Positions 10,385 to 24,282 of a DNA stretch of 64,000 bases are shown one piece after another. The stretch spans positions 310,001-374,000 of the forward strand of contig NW_027096036.1 of the NCBI RefSeq assembly GCF_040115645.1. The letters are read 5' to 3'. The notes beneath the pieces were generated by a model, which made no database searches, had not been told where the DNA came from, and saw nothing but the letters and a program-made list of their open reading frames with translations. This DNA comes from Euwallacea fornicatus (lineage: Eukaryota > Arthropoda > Insecta > Coleoptera > Curculionidae). Both the position numbers and the translations under genes were made by a program. Within the stretch, counting starts at the first letter, position 1; each line of letters opens with the position of its first letter.

Positions 10385-13024
10385 TAGTACTTTATGTGCT
10401 CAAACACGCAACTTTTTTGACTTTTCAAAATTTGAAACTCGATAACTTCGGCAAATGAGGACCAAATTTGTTAAACAAAGTGTCAAATTAATCAGCTCGA
10501 CGAGATCTTTAACATGACACAACACATCAGAATTGCATCTTGTTGAACTTCCAAGAAAAATAGTACTTTATGTGCTCAAACACGCAACTTTTGTGACTTT
10601 TCAAAATTTGAAACTCGATAACTTCGGCAAATGAGGACCAAATTTGTTAAACAGAGTGTCAAATTAATCAGCTCAACGAGATTTTGAAGATGTCACAACA
10701 CATCAGAATTGCATCTTGTTGAACTTCCAAGAAAAATAGTACTTTATGTGCTCAAACACGCAACTTTTGTGACTTTTCAAAATTTGAAACTCGATAACTT
10801 CGGCAAATGAGGACCAAATTTGTTAAACAAAGTGTCAAATTAATCAGCTCGACGAGATCTTTAACATGACACAACACATCAGAATTGCATCTTGTTGAAC
10901 TTCCAAGAAAAATAGTACTTTATGTGCTCAAACACGCAACTTTTGTGACTTTTCAAAATTTGAAACTCGATAACTTCGGCAAATGAGGACCAAATTTGTT
11001 AAACAGAGTGTCAAATTAATCAGCTCAACGAGATTTTGAAGATGTCACAACACATCAGAATTGCATCTTGTTGAACTTCCAAGAAAAATAGTACTTTATG
11101 TGCTCAAACACGCAATTTTTGTGACTTTTCAAAATTTGAAACTCGATAACTTCGGCAAATGAGTACCAAATTCCTTAAAGAAAGTGTCAAATTAATCAGC
11201 TCGACGAGATCTTTAACATGACACAACACATCAGAATTGCATCTTGTTGAACTTCCAAGAAAAATAGTACTTTATGTGCTCAAACACGCAACTTTTGTGA
11301 CTTTTCAAAATTTGAAACTCGATAACTTCGGCAAATGAGGACCAAATTTCTTAAACAAAGTGTCAAATTAATCAGCTCGACGAGATCTTTAACATGACAC
11401 AACACATCAGAATTGCATCTTGTTGAACTTCCAAGAAAAATAGTACTTTATGTGCTCAAACACGCAATTTTTGTGACTTTTCAAAATTTGAAACTCGATA
11501 ACTTCGGCAAATGTGGACCAAATTTGTTAAACAAAGTGTCAAATTAATCAGCTCGACGAGATCTTTGACATGACACAACACATCAGAATTGCATCTTGTT
11601 GAACTTCCAAGAAAAATAGTACTTTATGTGCTCAAACACGCAACTTTTGTGACTTTTCAAAATTTGAAACTCGATAACTTCGGCAAATGAGGACCAAATT
11701 TGTTAAACAGAGTGTCAAATTAATCAGCTCGACGAGATCTTTAACATGACACAACACATCAGAATTGCATCTTGTTGAACTTCCAAGAAAAATAGTACTT
11801 TATGTGCTCAAACACGCAATTTTTGTGACTTTTCAAAATTTGAAACTCGATAACTTCGGCAAATGTGGACCAAATTTGTTAAACAAAGTGTCAAATTAAT
11901 CAGCTCGACGAGATCTTTAACATGACACAACACATCAGAATTGCATCTTGTTGAACTTCCAAGAAAAATAGTACTTTATGTGCTCAAACACGCAACTTTT
12001 GTGACTTTTCAAAATTTGAAACTCGATAACTTCGGCAAATGAGGACCAAATTTGTTAAACAGAGTGTCAAATTAATCAGCTCGACGAGATCTTTAACATG
12101 ACACAACACATCAGAATTGCATCTTGTTGAACTTCCAAGAAAAATAGTACTTTATGTGCTCAAACACACAACTTGTGTGACTTTTCAAACTTTGAAGCTC
12201 GATAACATCGGCAAATGAGGACCAAATTTGTTAAACAGAGTGTCAAATTAATCAGCTCGACGAGATCTTTAACATGACACAACACATCATGCTTGCATCT
12301 TGTTGAACTTCCAAGAAAAATAGTACTTTATGTGCTCAAACACACAACTTGTGTGACTTTTCAAACTTTGAAACTCGATAACTTCGGCAAATGAGCACCA
12401 AATTCCTTAAACAAAGTGTCAGATTAATCAGCTCGACGAGATCTTTAACATGACCCAACACATCATGCTTGCATCTTGTTGAACTTCCAAGAAAAATAGT
12501 ACTTTATGTGCTCAAACACGCAACTTTTTTGACTTTTCAAACTTTGAATCTCGATAACTTCGGCAAATGAGGACCAAATTTGTTAAACGAAGTGTCAAAT
12601 TAATCAGCTCGATGAGATCTTTAACATGACACAACACATCAGAATTGCATCTTGTTGAACTTCCAAGAAAAATAGTACTTTATGTGCTCAAACACGCAAC
12701 TTTTGTGACTTTTCAAAATTTGAAACTCGATAACTTCGGCAAATGAGGACCAAATTTGTTAAACAGAGTGTCAAATTAATCAGCTCGACGAGATTTTGAA
12801 GATGTCACAACACATCAGAATTGCATCTTGTTGAACTTCCAAGAAAAATAGTACTTTATGTGCTCAAACACGCAACTTTTGTGACTTTTCAAACTTTGAA
12901 ACTCGATAACTTCGGCAAATGAGCACCAAATTCCTTAAACAAAGTGTCAGATTAATCAGCTCGACGAGATCTTTAACATGACACAACACATCAGAATTGC
13001 ATCTTGTTGAACTTCCAAGACAAA
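10385..13024 (+). repeat. Longer relative of the 18-monomer HOR, monomers 60-74
   Basis: The order is d2GK1, bGR2', bGK1, bGR2', aTg1, bGK1 (with C86), aWK1, bGR1, aWK1, bGR1, c3GR6, cCp5, d3GY1, bGR2, gCp1. Compared with monomers 93-103 it carries four extra monomers (63-66) after the third, and cCp5 where the later unit has cCp4. It looks like an older or alternative form of the domain-2 unit. Monomer 66 has a private G at position 127. Confidence 0.78.
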
Positions 13025-14080
13025 TAGTACTTTATGTGCTCAAACACACAACTTGTGTGACTTTTCAAATTTTGAAGCTCGATAACATCGGCAAATGAGG
13101 ACCAAATTTGTTAAACAAAGTGTGAAATTAATCAGCTCGACGAGATTTTAAAGATGTCACAACACATCAGAATTGCATCTTGTTGAACTTCCAAGAAAAA
13201 TAGTACTTTATGTGCTCAAACACACAACTTGTGTGACTTTTCAAACTTTGAAGCTCGATAACTTCGGCAAATGAGTACCAAATTCCTTAAACAAAGTGTC
13301 AAATTAATCAGCTCGACGAGATTTTAAAGATGTCACAACACATCAGAATTGCATCTTGTTGAACTTCCAAGAAAAATAGTACTTTATGTGCTCAAACACA
13401 CAACTTGTGTGACTTTTCAAACTTTGAAGCTCGATAACTTCGGCAAATGAGTACCAAATTCCTTAAACAAAGTGTCAAATTAATCAGCTCGACGAGATTT
13501 TAAAGATGTCACAACACATCAGAATTGCATCTTGTTGAACTTCCAAGAAAAATAGTACTTTATGTGCTCAAACACACAACTTTTGTGACTTTTCAAACTT
13601 TGAAACTCGATAACTTCGGCAAATGAGCACCAAATTCCTTAAACAAAGTGTCAGATTAATCAGCTCGACGAGATCTTTAACATGACACAACACATCAGAA
13701 TTGCATCTTGTTGAACTTCCAAGACAAATAGTACTTTATGTGCTCAAACACACAACTTGTGTGACTTTTCAAATTTTGAAGCTCGATAACATCGGCAAAT
13801 GAGGACCAAATTTGTTAAACAAAGTGTGAAATTAATCAGCTCGACGAGATTTTAAAGATGTCACAACACATCAGAATTGCATCTTGTTGAACTTCCAAGA
13901 AAAATAGTACTTTATGTGCTCAAACACGCAACTTTTTTGACTTTTCAAACTTTGAAGCTCGATAACTTCGGCAAATGAGCACCAAATTCCTTAAACAAAG
14001 TGTCAGATTAATCAGCTCGACGAGATCTTTAACATGACCCAACACATCATGCTTGCATCTTGTTGAACTTCCAAGAAAAA
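13025..14080 (+). repeat. Domain-1-like island inside domain 2, monomers 75-80
   Basis: The order fGn3, c2Tq3, c2Tq3, eCp1, fGn3, dCp5 copies monomers 19-24 of the first HOR. Classes f and c2Tq3 and end 3 occur nowhere after this island. It is flanked on both sides by domain-2 type monomers (gCp1 before, cCp4 and d3GY1 after), so the boundary between domains is interleaved rather than a single junction. Confidence 0.82.
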
Positions 14081-16190
14081 TAGTACTTTATGTGCTCAAA
14101 CACACAACTTGTGTGACTTTTCAAACTTTGAAACTCGATAACTTCGGCAAATGAGCACCAAATTCCTTAAACAAAGTGTCAGATTAATCAGCTCGACGAG
14201 ATTTTCAAGATGTCACAACACATCAGAATTGCATCTTGTTGAACTTCCAAGAAAAATAGTACTTTATGTGCTCAAACACGCAACTTTTTTGACTTTTCAA
14301 ACTTTGAATCTCGATAACTTCGGCAAATGAGGACCAAATTTGTTAAACGAAGTGTCAAATTAATCAGCTCGATGAGATCTTTAACATGACACAACACATT
14401 AGAATTGCATCTTGTTGAACTTCCAAGAAAAATAGTACTTTATGTGCTCAAACACGCAATTTTTGTGACTTTTCAAAATTTGAAACTCGATAACTTCGGC
14501 AAATGAGTACCAAATTCCTTAAAGAAAGTGTCAAATTAATCAGCTCGACGAGATCTTTAACATGACACAACACATCAGAATTGCATCTTGTTGAACTTCC
14601 AAGAAAAATAGTACTTTATGTGCTCAAACACGCAACTTTTGTGACTTTTCAAAATTTGAAACTCGATAACTTCGGCAAATGAGGACCAAATTTGTTAAAC
14701 AGAGTGTCAAATTAATCAGCTCGACGAGATTTTGAAGATGTCACAACACATCAGAATTGCATCTTGTTGAACTTCCAAGAAAAATAGTACTTTATGTGCT
14801 CAAACACGCAACTTTTGTGACTTTTCAAACTTTGAAACTCGATAACTTCGGCAAATGAGCACCAAATTCCTTAAACAAAGTGTCAGATTAATCAGCTCGA
14901 CGAGATCTTTAACATGACACAACACATCAGAATTGCATCTTGTTGAACTTCCAAGAAAAATAGTACTTTATGTGCTCAAACACGCAATTTTTGTGACTTT
15001 TCAAAATTTGAAACTCGATAACTTCGGCAAATGTGGACCAAATTTGTTAAACAAAGTGTCAAATTAATCAGCTCGACGAGATCTTTAACATGACCCAACA
15101 CATCATGCTTGCATCTTGTTGAACTTCCAAGAAAAATAGTACTTTATGTGCTCAAACACGCAACTTTTGTGACTTCAAAATTTGAAACTCGATAACTTCG
15201 GCAAATGAGCACCAAATTTGTTAAACAAAGTGTCAAATTAATCAGCTCGACGAGATTTTGAAGATGTCACAACACATCAGAATTGCATCTTGTTGAACTT
15301 CCAAGAAAAATAGTACTTTATGTGCTCAAACACGCAATTTTTGTGACTTTTCAAAATTTGAAACTCGATAACTTCGGCAAATGAGGACCAAATTTGTTAA
15401 ACGAAGTGTCAAATTAATCAGCTCGACGAGATCTTTAACATGACACAACACATCAGAATTGCATCTTGTTGAACTTCCAAGAAAAATAGTACTTTATGTG
15501 CTCAAACACGCAATTTTTGTGACTTTTCAAAATTTGAAACTCGATAACTTCGGCAAATGAGTACCAAATTCCTTAAAGAAAGTGTCACATTAATCAGCTC
15601 GACGAGATCTTTAACATGACACAACACATCAGAATTGCATCTTGTTGAACTTCCAAGAAAAATAGTACTTTATGTGCTCAAACACACAACTTGTGTGACT
15701 TTTCAAACTTTGAAACTCGATAACTTCGGCAAATGAGCACCAAATTCCTTAAACAAAGTGTCAGATTAATCAGCTCGACGAGATCTTTAACATGACCCAA
15801 CACATCATGCTTGCATCTTGTTGAACTTCCAAGAAAAATAGTACTTTATGTGCTCAAACACACAACTTGTGTGACTTTTCAAACTTTGAAACTCGATAAC
15901 TTCGGCAAATGAGCACCAAATTCCTTAAACAAAGTGTCAGATTAATCAGCTCGACGAGATCTTTAACATGACCCAACACATCATGCTTGCATCTTGTTGA
16001 ACTTCCAAGAAAAATAGTACTTTATGTGCTCAAACACACAACTTGTGTGACTTTTCAAACTTTGAAACTCGATAACTTCGGCAAATGAGCACCAAATTCC
16101 TTAAACAAAGTGTCAGATTAATCAGCTCGACGAGATTTTCAAGATGTCACAACACATCAGAATTGCATCTTGTTGAACTTCCAAGAAAAA
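14081..16190 (+). repeat. Partial 18-monomer HOR, monomers 81-92
   Basis: The order is cCp4, d3GY1, aTg1, bGR2, gCp1, aWK5, sCK2, aGY1, aTg1, cCp5, cCp5, cCp4. From monomer 84 onward it equals monomers 102-110 at a 3166-bp offset. Monomer 83 (aTg1) is an extra copy between d3 and b. Monomer 89 has a private C at position 102, and monomer 82 a private T at position 144. Confidence 0.85.
15137..15310 (+). repeat. 174-bp monomer with 2-bp deletion, copy 1
   Basis: The T-run at monomer positions 38-41 is reduced from four to two, at 15174-15175. The same deletion in the same class context (sCK2, between aWK5 and aGY1) occurs four times in domain 2, so it arose once and was amplified with the HOR. 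It is a clean marker for counting 18-monomer units. Confidence 0.93.
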
Positions 16191-19100
16191 TAGTACTTTA
16201 TGTGCTCAAACACGCAACTTTTTTGACTTTTCAAAATTTGAAACTCGATAACTTCGGCAAATGAGGACCAAATTTGTTAAACAAAGTGTCAAATTAATCA
16301 GCTCGACGAGATCTTTAACATGACACAACACATCAGAATTGCATCTTGTTGAACTTCCAAGAAAAATAGTACTTTATGTGCTCAAACACGCAACTTTTGT
16401 GACTTTTCAAAATTTGAAACTCGATAACTTCGGCAAATGAGGACCAAATTTGTTAAACAGAGTGTCAAATTAATCAGCTCAACGAGATTTTGAAGATGTC
16501 ACAACACATCAGAATTGCATCTTGTTGAACTTCCAAGAAAAATAGTACTTTATGTGCTCAAACACGCAACTTTTGTGACTTTTCAAAATTTGAAACTCGA
16601 TAACTTCGGCAAATGAGGACCAAATTTGTTAAACAAAGTGTCAAATTAATCAGCTCGACGAGATCTTTAACATGACACAACACATCAGAATTGCATCTTG
16701 TTGAACTTCCAAGAAAAATAGTACTTTATGTGCTCAAACACGCAACTTTTGTGACTTTTCAAAATTTGAAACTCGATAACTTCGGCAAATGAGGACCAAA
16801 TTTGTTAAACAGAGTGTCAAATTAATCAGCTCGACGAGATCTTTAACATGACACAACACATCAGAATTGCATCTTGTTGAACTTCCAAGAAAAATAGTAC
16901 TTTATGTGCTCAAACACGCAATTTTTGTGACTTTTCAAAATTTGAAACTCGATAACTTCGGCAAATGTGGACCAAATTTGTTAAACAAAGTGTCAAATTA
17001 ATCAGCTCGACGAGATCTTTAACATGACACAACACATCAGAATTGCATCTTGTTGAACTTCCAAGAAAAATAGTACTTTATGTGCTCAAACACGCAACTT
17101 TTGTGACTTTTCAAAATTTGAAACTCGATAACTTCGGCAAATGAGGACCAAATTTGTTAAACAGAGTGTCAAATTAATCAGCTCGACGAGATCTTTAACA
17201 TGACACAACACATCAGAATTGCATCTTGTTGAACTTCCAAGAAAAATAGTACTTTATGTGCTCAAACACACAACTTGTGTGACTTTTCAAACTTTGAAGC
17301 TCGATAACATCGGCAAATGAGGACCAAATTTGTTAAACAGAGTGTCAAATTAATCAGCTCGACGAGATCTTTAACATGACACAACACATCATGCTTGCAT
17401 CTTGTTGAACTTCCAAGAAAAATAGTACTTTATGTGCTCAAACACACAACTTGTGTGACTTTTCAAACTTTGAAACTCGATAACTTCGGCAAATGAGCAC
17501 CAAATTCCTTAAACAAAGTGTCAGATTAATCAGCTCGACGAGATTTTCAAGATGTCACAACACATCAGAATTGCATCTTGTTGAACTTCCAAGAAAAATA
17601 GTACTTTATGTGCTCAAACACGCAACTTTTTTGACTTTTCAAACTTTGAATCTCGATAACTTCGGCAAATGAGGACCAAATTTGTTAAACGAAGTGTCAA
17701 ATTAATCAGCTCGATGAGATCTTTAACATGACACAACACATCAGAATTGCATCTTGTTGAACTTCCAAGAAAAATAGTACTTTATGTGCTCAAACACGCA
17801 ACTTTTGTGACTTTTCAAAATTTGAAACTCGATAACTTCGGCAAATGAGGACCAAATTTGTTAAACAGAGTGTCAAATTAATCAGCTCGACGAGATTTTG
17901 AAGATGTCACAACACATCAGAATTGCATCTTGTTGAACTTCCAAGAAAAATAGTACTTTATGTGCTCAAACACGCAACTTTTGTGACTTTTCAAACTTTG
18001 AAACTCGATAACTTCGGCAAATGAGCACCAAATTCCTTAAACAAAGTGTCAGATTAATCAGCTCGACGAGATCTTTAACATGACACAACACATCAGAATT
18101 GCATCTTGTTGAACTTCCAAGAAAAATAGTACTTTATGTGCTCAAACACGCAATTTTTGTGACTTTTCAAAATTTGAAACTCGATAACTTCGGCAAATGT
18201 GGACCAAATTTGTTAAACAAAGTGTCAAATTAATCAGCTCGACGAGATCTTTAACATGACCCAACACATCATGCTTGCATCTTGTTGAACTTCCAAGAAA
18301 AATAGTACTTTATGTGCTCAAACACGCAACTTTTGTGACTTCAAAATTTGAAACTCGATAACTTCGGCAAATGAGCACCAAATTTGTTAAACAAAGTGTC
18401 AAATTAATCAGCTCGACGAGATTTTGAAGATGTCACAACACATCAGAATTGCATCTTGTTGAACTTCCAAGAAAAATAGTACTTTATGTGCTCAAACACG
18501 CAATTTTTGTGACTTTTCAAAATTTGAAACTCGATAACTTCGGCAAATGAGGACCAAATTTGTTAAACGAAGTGTCAAATTAATCAGCTCGACGAGATCT
18601 TTAACATGACACAACACATCAGAATTGCATCTTGTTGAACTTCCAAGAAAAATAGTACTTTATGTGCTCAAACACGCAATTTTTGTGACTTTTCAAAATT
18701 TGAAACTCGATAACTTCGGCAAATGAGTACCAAATTCCTTAAAGAAAGTGTCAAATTAATCAGCTCGACGAGATCTTTAACATGACACAACACATCAGAA
18801 TTGCATCTTGTTGAACTTCCAAGAAAAATAGTACTTTATGTGCTCAAACACACAACTTGTGTGACTTTTCAAACTTTGAAACTCGATAACTTCGGCAAAT
18901 GAGCACCAAATTCCTTAAACAAAGTGTCAGATTAATCAGCTCGACGAGATCTTTAACATGACCCAACACATCATGCTTGCATCTTGTTGAACTTCCAAGA
19001 AAAATAGTACTTTATGTGCTCAAACACACAACTTGTGTGACTTTTCAAACTTTGAAACTCGATAACTTCGGCAAATGAGCACGAAATTCCTTAAACAAAG

Positions 19101-19356
19101 TGTCAGATTAATCAGCTCGACGAGATCTTTAACATGACCCAACACATCATGCTTGCATCTTGTTGAACTTCCAAGAAAAATAGTACTTTATGTGCTCAAA
19201 CACACAACTTGTGTGACTTTTCAAACTTTGAAACTCGATAACTTCGGCAAATGAGCACCAAATTCCTTAAACAAAGTGTCAGATTAATCAGCTCGACGAG
19301 ATTTTCAAGATGTCACAACACATCAGAATTGCATCTTGTTGAACTTCCAAGAAAAA
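16191..19356 (+). repeat. 18-monomer HOR unit, complete copy (3166 bp)
   Basis: Monomers 93-110 in order: d2GK1, bGR2', bGK1, bGR1, aWK1, bGR1, c3GR6, cCp4, d3GY1, bGR2, gCp1, aWK5, sCK2, aGY1, aTg1, cCp5, cCp5, cCp4. The length is 18 x 176 minus the 2-bp deletion. The second cCp5 (monomer 109) carries a private G at position 79 that is shared only with monomer 158. Confidence 0.93.
18303..18476 (+). repeat. 174-bp monomer with 2-bp deletion, copy 2
   Basis: This is the same two-T deletion (18340-18341) in class sCK2, at the same place in the 18-monomer unit, 3166 bp after copy 1. Confidence 0.93.
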
Positions 19357-21292
19357 TAGTACTTTATGTGCTCAAACACGCAACTTTTTTGACTTTTCAA
19401 AATTTGAAACTCGATAACTTCGGCAAATGAGGACCAAATTTGTTAAACAAAGTGTCAAATTAATCAGCTCGACGAGATCTTTAACATGACACAACACATC
19501 AGAATTGCATCTTGTTGAACTTCCAAGAAAAATAGTACTTTATGTGCTCAAACACGCAATTTTTGTGACTTTTCAAAATTTGAAACTCGATAACTTCGGC
19601 AAATGAGTACCAAATTCCTTAAAGAAAGTGTCAAATTAATCAGCTCGACGAGATCTTTAACATGACACAACACATCAGAATTGCATCTTGTTGAACTTCC
19701 AAGAAAAATAGTACTTTATGTGCTCAAACACGCAACTTTTGTGACTTTTCAAAATTTGAAACTCGATAACTTCGGCAAATGAGGACCAAATTTGTTAAAC
19801 AAAGTGTCAAATTAATCAGCTCGACGAGATCTTTAACATGACACAACACATCAGAATTGCATCTTGTTGAACTTCCAAGAAAAATAGTACTTTATGTGCT
19901 CAAACACGCAATTTTTGTGACTTTTCAAAATTTGAAACTCGATAACTTCGGCAAATGAGGACCAAATTTGTTAAACAGAGTGTCAAATTAATCAGCTCGA
20001 CGAGATTTTGAAGATGTCACAACACATCAGAATTGCATCTTGTTGAACTTCCAAGAAAAATAGTACTTTATGTGCTCAAACACGCAACTTTTGTGACTTT
20101 TCAAAATTTGAAACTCGATAACTTCGGCAAATGAGGACCAAATTCCTTAAAGAAAGTGTCAAATTAATCAGCTCGACGAGATCTTTAACATGACACAACA
20201 CATCAGAATTGCATCTTGTTGAACTTCCAAGAAAAATAGTACTTTATGTGCTCAAACACGCAACTTTTGTGACTTTTCAAAATTTGAAACTCGATAACTT
20301 CGGCAAATGTGGACCAAATTTGTTAAACAAAGTGTCAAATTAATCAGCTCGACGAGATCTTTAACATGACACAACACATCAGAATTGCATCTTGTTGAAC
20401 TTCCAAGAAAAATAGTACTTTATGTGCTCAAACACGCAACTTTTGTGACTTTTCAAAATTTGAAACTCGATAACTTCGGCAAATGTGGACCAAATTTGTT
20501 AAACAAAGTGTCAAATTAATCAGCTCGACGAGATCTTTAACATGACACAACACATCAGAATTGCATCTTGTTGAACTTCCAAGAAAAATAGTACTTTATG
20601 TGCTCAAACACGCAACTTTTGTGACTTTTCAAAATTTGAAACTCGATAACTTCGGCAAATGAGGACCAAATTCCTTAAAGAAAGTGTCAAATTAATCAGC
20701 TCGACGAGATCTTTAACATGACACAACACATCAGAATTGCATCTTGTTGAACTTCCAAGAAAAATAGTACTTTATGTGCTCAAACACGCAACTTTTGTGA
20801 CTTTTCAAAATTTGAAACTCGATAACTTCGGCAAATGTGGACCAAATTTGTTAAACAAAGTGTCAAATTAATCAGCTCGACGAGATCTTTAACATGACAC
20901 AACACATCAGAATTGCATCTTGTTGAACTTCCAAGAAAAATAGTACTTTATGTGCTCAAACACGCAACTTTTGTGACTTTTCAAAATTTGAAACTCGATA
21001 ACTTCGGCAAATGAGGACCAAATTCCTTAAAGAAAGTGTCAAATTAATCAGCTCGACGAGATCTTTAACATGACACAACACATCAGAATTGCATCTTGTT
21101 GAACTTCCAAGAAAAATAGTACTTTATGTGCTCAAACACACAACTTGTGTGACTTTTCAAACTTTGAAACTCGATAACTTCGGCAAATGAGCACCAAATT
21201 CCTTAAACAAAGTGTCAGATTAATCAGCTCGACGAGATTTTCAAGATGTCACAACACATCAGAATTGCATCTTGTTGAACTTCCAAGAAAAA
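19357..21292 (+). repeat. Non-periodic insert between HOR copies, monomers 111-121
   Basis: The order is d2GK1, aTg1, bGK1, aGR2, bGg1, bWK1, bWK1, bGg1, bWK1, bGg1, cCp4. Monomers 115-120 are two related three-monomer groups built from bGg1 and bWK1, that is, short-period amplification inside the long-period domain. The final cCp4 is the monomer that normally precedes the start of an 18-monomer unit. Confidence 0.82.
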
Positions 21293-24106
21293 TAGTACTT
21301 TATGTGCTCAAACACGCAACTTTTTTGACTTTTCAAAATTTGAAACTCGATAACTTCGGCAAATGAGGACCAAATTTGTTAAACAAAGTGTCAAATTAAT
21401 CAGCTCGACGAGATCTTTAACATGACACAACACATCAGAATTGCATCTTGTTGAACTTCCAAGAAAAATAGTACTTTATGTGCTCAAACACGCAACTTTT
21501 GTGACTTTTCAAAATTTGAAACTCGATAACTTCGGCAAATGAGGACCAAATTTGTTAAACAGAGTGTCAAATTAATCAGCTCAACGAGATTTTGAAGATG
21601 TCACAACACATCAGAATTGCATCTTGTTGAACTTCCAAGAAAAATAGTACTTTATGTGCTCAAACACGCAACTTTTGTGACTTTTCAAAATTTGAAACTC
21701 GATAACTTCGGCAAATGAGGACCAAATTTGTTAAACAAAGTGTCAAATTAATCAGCTCGACGAGATCTTTAACATGACACAACACATCAGAATTGCATCT
21801 TGTTGAACTTCCAAGAAAAATAGTACTTTATGTGCTCAAACACGCAACTTTTGTGACTTTTCAAAATTTGAAACTCGATAACTTCGGCAAATGAGGACCA
21901 AATTTGTTAAACAGAGTGTCAAATTAATCAGCTCGACGAGATCTTTAACATGACACAACACATCAGAATTGCATCTTGTTGAACTTCCAAGAAAAATAGT
22001 ACTTTATGTGCTCAAACACGCAATTTTTGTGACTTTTCAAAATTTGAAACTCGATAACTTCGGCAAATGTGGACCAAATTTGTTAAACAAAGTGTCAAAT
22101 TAATCAGCTCGACGAGATCTTTAACATGACACAACACATCAGAATTGCATCTTGTTGAACTTCCAAGAAAAATAGTACTTTATGTGCTCAAACACGCAAC
22201 TTTTGTGACTTTTCAAAATTTGAAACTCGATAACTTCGGCAAATGAGGACCAAATTTGTTAAACAGAGTGTCAAATTAATCAGCTCGACGAGATCTTTAA
22301 CATGACACAACACATCAGAATTGCATCTTGTTGAACTTCCAAGAAAAATAGTACTTTATGTGCTCAAACACACAACTTGTGTGACTTTTCAAACTTTGAA
22401 GCTCGATAACATCGGCAAATGAGGACCAAATTTGTTAAACAGAGTGTCAAATTAATCAGCTCGACGAGATCTTTAACATGACACAACACATCATGCTTGC
22501 ATCTTGTTGAACTTCCAAGAAAAATAGTACTTTATGTGCTCAAACACACAACTTGTGTGACTTTTCAAACTTTGAAACTCGATAACTTCGGCAAATGAGC
22601 ACCAAATTCCTTAAACAAAGTGTCAGATTAATCAGCTCGACGAGATTTTCAAGATGTCACAACACATCAGAATTGCATCTTGTTGAACTTCCAAGAAAAA
22701 TAGTACTTTATGTGCTCAAACACGCAACTTTTTTGACTTTTCAAACTTTGAATCTCGATAACTTCGGCAAATGAGGACCAAATTTGTTAAACGAAGTGTC
22801 AAATTAATCAGCTCGATGAGATCTTTAACATGACACAACACATCAGAATTGCATCTTGTTGAACTTCCAAGAAAAATAGTACTTTATGTGCTCAAACACG
22901 CAACTTTTGTGACTTTTCAAAATTTGAAACTCGATAACTTCGGCAAATGAGGACCAAATTTGTTAAACAGAGTGTCAAATTAATCAGCTCGACGAGATTT
23001 TGAAGATGTCACAACACATCAGAATTGCATCTTGTTGAACTTCCAAGAAAAATAGTACTTTATGTGCTCAAACACGCAACTTTTGTGACTTTTCAAACTT
23101 TGAAACTCGATAACTTCGGCAAATGAGCACCAAATTCCTTAAACAAAGTGTCAGATTAATCAGCTCGACGAGATCTTTAACATGACACAACACATCAGAA
23201 TTGCATCTTGTTGAACTTCCAAGAAAAATAGTACTTTATGTGCTCAAACACGCAATTTTTGTGACTTTTCAAAATTTGAAACTCGATAACTTCGGCAAAT
23301 GTGGACCAAATTTGTTAAACAAAGTGTCAAATTAATCAGCTCGACGAGATCTTTAACATGACCCAACACATCATGCTTGCATCTTGTTGAACTTCCAAGA
23401 AAAATAGTACTTTATGTGCTCAAACACGCAACTTTTGTGACTTCAAAATTTGAAACTCGATAACTTCGGCAAATGAGCACCAAATTTGTTAAACAAAGTG
23501 TCAAATTAATCAGCTCGACGAGATTTTGAAGATGTCACAACACATCAGAATTGCATCTTGTTGAACTTCCAAGAAAAATAGTACTTTATGTGCTCAAACA
23601 CGCAATTTTTGTGACTTTTCAAAATTTGAAACTCGATAACTTCGGCAAATGAGGACCAAATTTGTTAAACGAAGTGTCAAATTAATCAGCTCGACGAGAT
23701 CTTTAACATGACACAACACATCAGAATTGCATCTTGTTGAACTTCCAAGAAAAATAGTACTTTATGTGCTCAAACACGCAATTTTTGTGACTTTTCAAAA
23801 TTTGAAACTCGATAACTTCGGCAAATGAGTACCAAATTCCTTAAAGAAAGTGTCAAATTAATCAGCTCGACGAGATCTTTAACATGACACAACACATCAG
23901 AATTGCATCTTGTTGAACTTCCAAGAAAAATAGTACTTTATGTGCTCAAACACACAACTTGTGTGACTTTTCAAACTTTGAAACTCGATAACTTCGGCAA
24001 ATGAGCACCAAATTCCTTAAACAAAGTGTCAGATTAATCAGCTCGACGAGATCTTTAACATGACCCAACACATCATGCTTGCATCTTGTTGAACTTCCAA
24101 GAAAAA
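21293..24106 (+). repeat. 18-monomer HOR, truncated copy (16 monomers)
   Basis: Monomers 122-137 match monomers 93-108 in order. The copy stops after the first cCp5; the second cCp5 is replaced by the hybrid monomer 138. Together with monomers 119-121 this forms a 3342-bp segment (20765-24106) that repeats at 24283-27624 with a 3518-bp offset. Confidence 0.9.
23405..23578 (+). repeat. 174-bp monomer with 2-bp deletion, copy 3
   Basis: The same two-T deletion lies at 23442-23443 in class sCK2, at its usual place in the unit. The spacing from copy 2 is 5102 bp because of the non-periodic insert. Confidence 0.93.
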
Positions 24107-24282
24107 TAGTACTTTATGTGCTCAAACACACAACTTTTGTGACTTTTCAAAATTTGAAACTCGATAACTTCGGCAAATGTGGACCAAATTTGTTAAACAA
24201 AGTGTCAAATTAATCAGCTCGACGAGATCTTTAACATGACACAACACATCAGAATTGCATCTTGTTGAACTTCCAAGAAAAA
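24107..24282 (+). repeat. Hybrid monomer 138: class c left end joined to bWK1
   Basis: Position 24 is A (24130), as in the cCp5 monomer expected here, but from position 31 (24137, T) onward every diagnostic site is that of bWK1. The switch lies in the 6-bp identical stretch between these two sites. Monomers 138-140 then follow the order of monomers 116-118. This is what an unequal exchange between a cCp5 and a bWK1 monomer would leave; gene conversion or an e x b hybrid would look similar. Confidence 0.8.
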
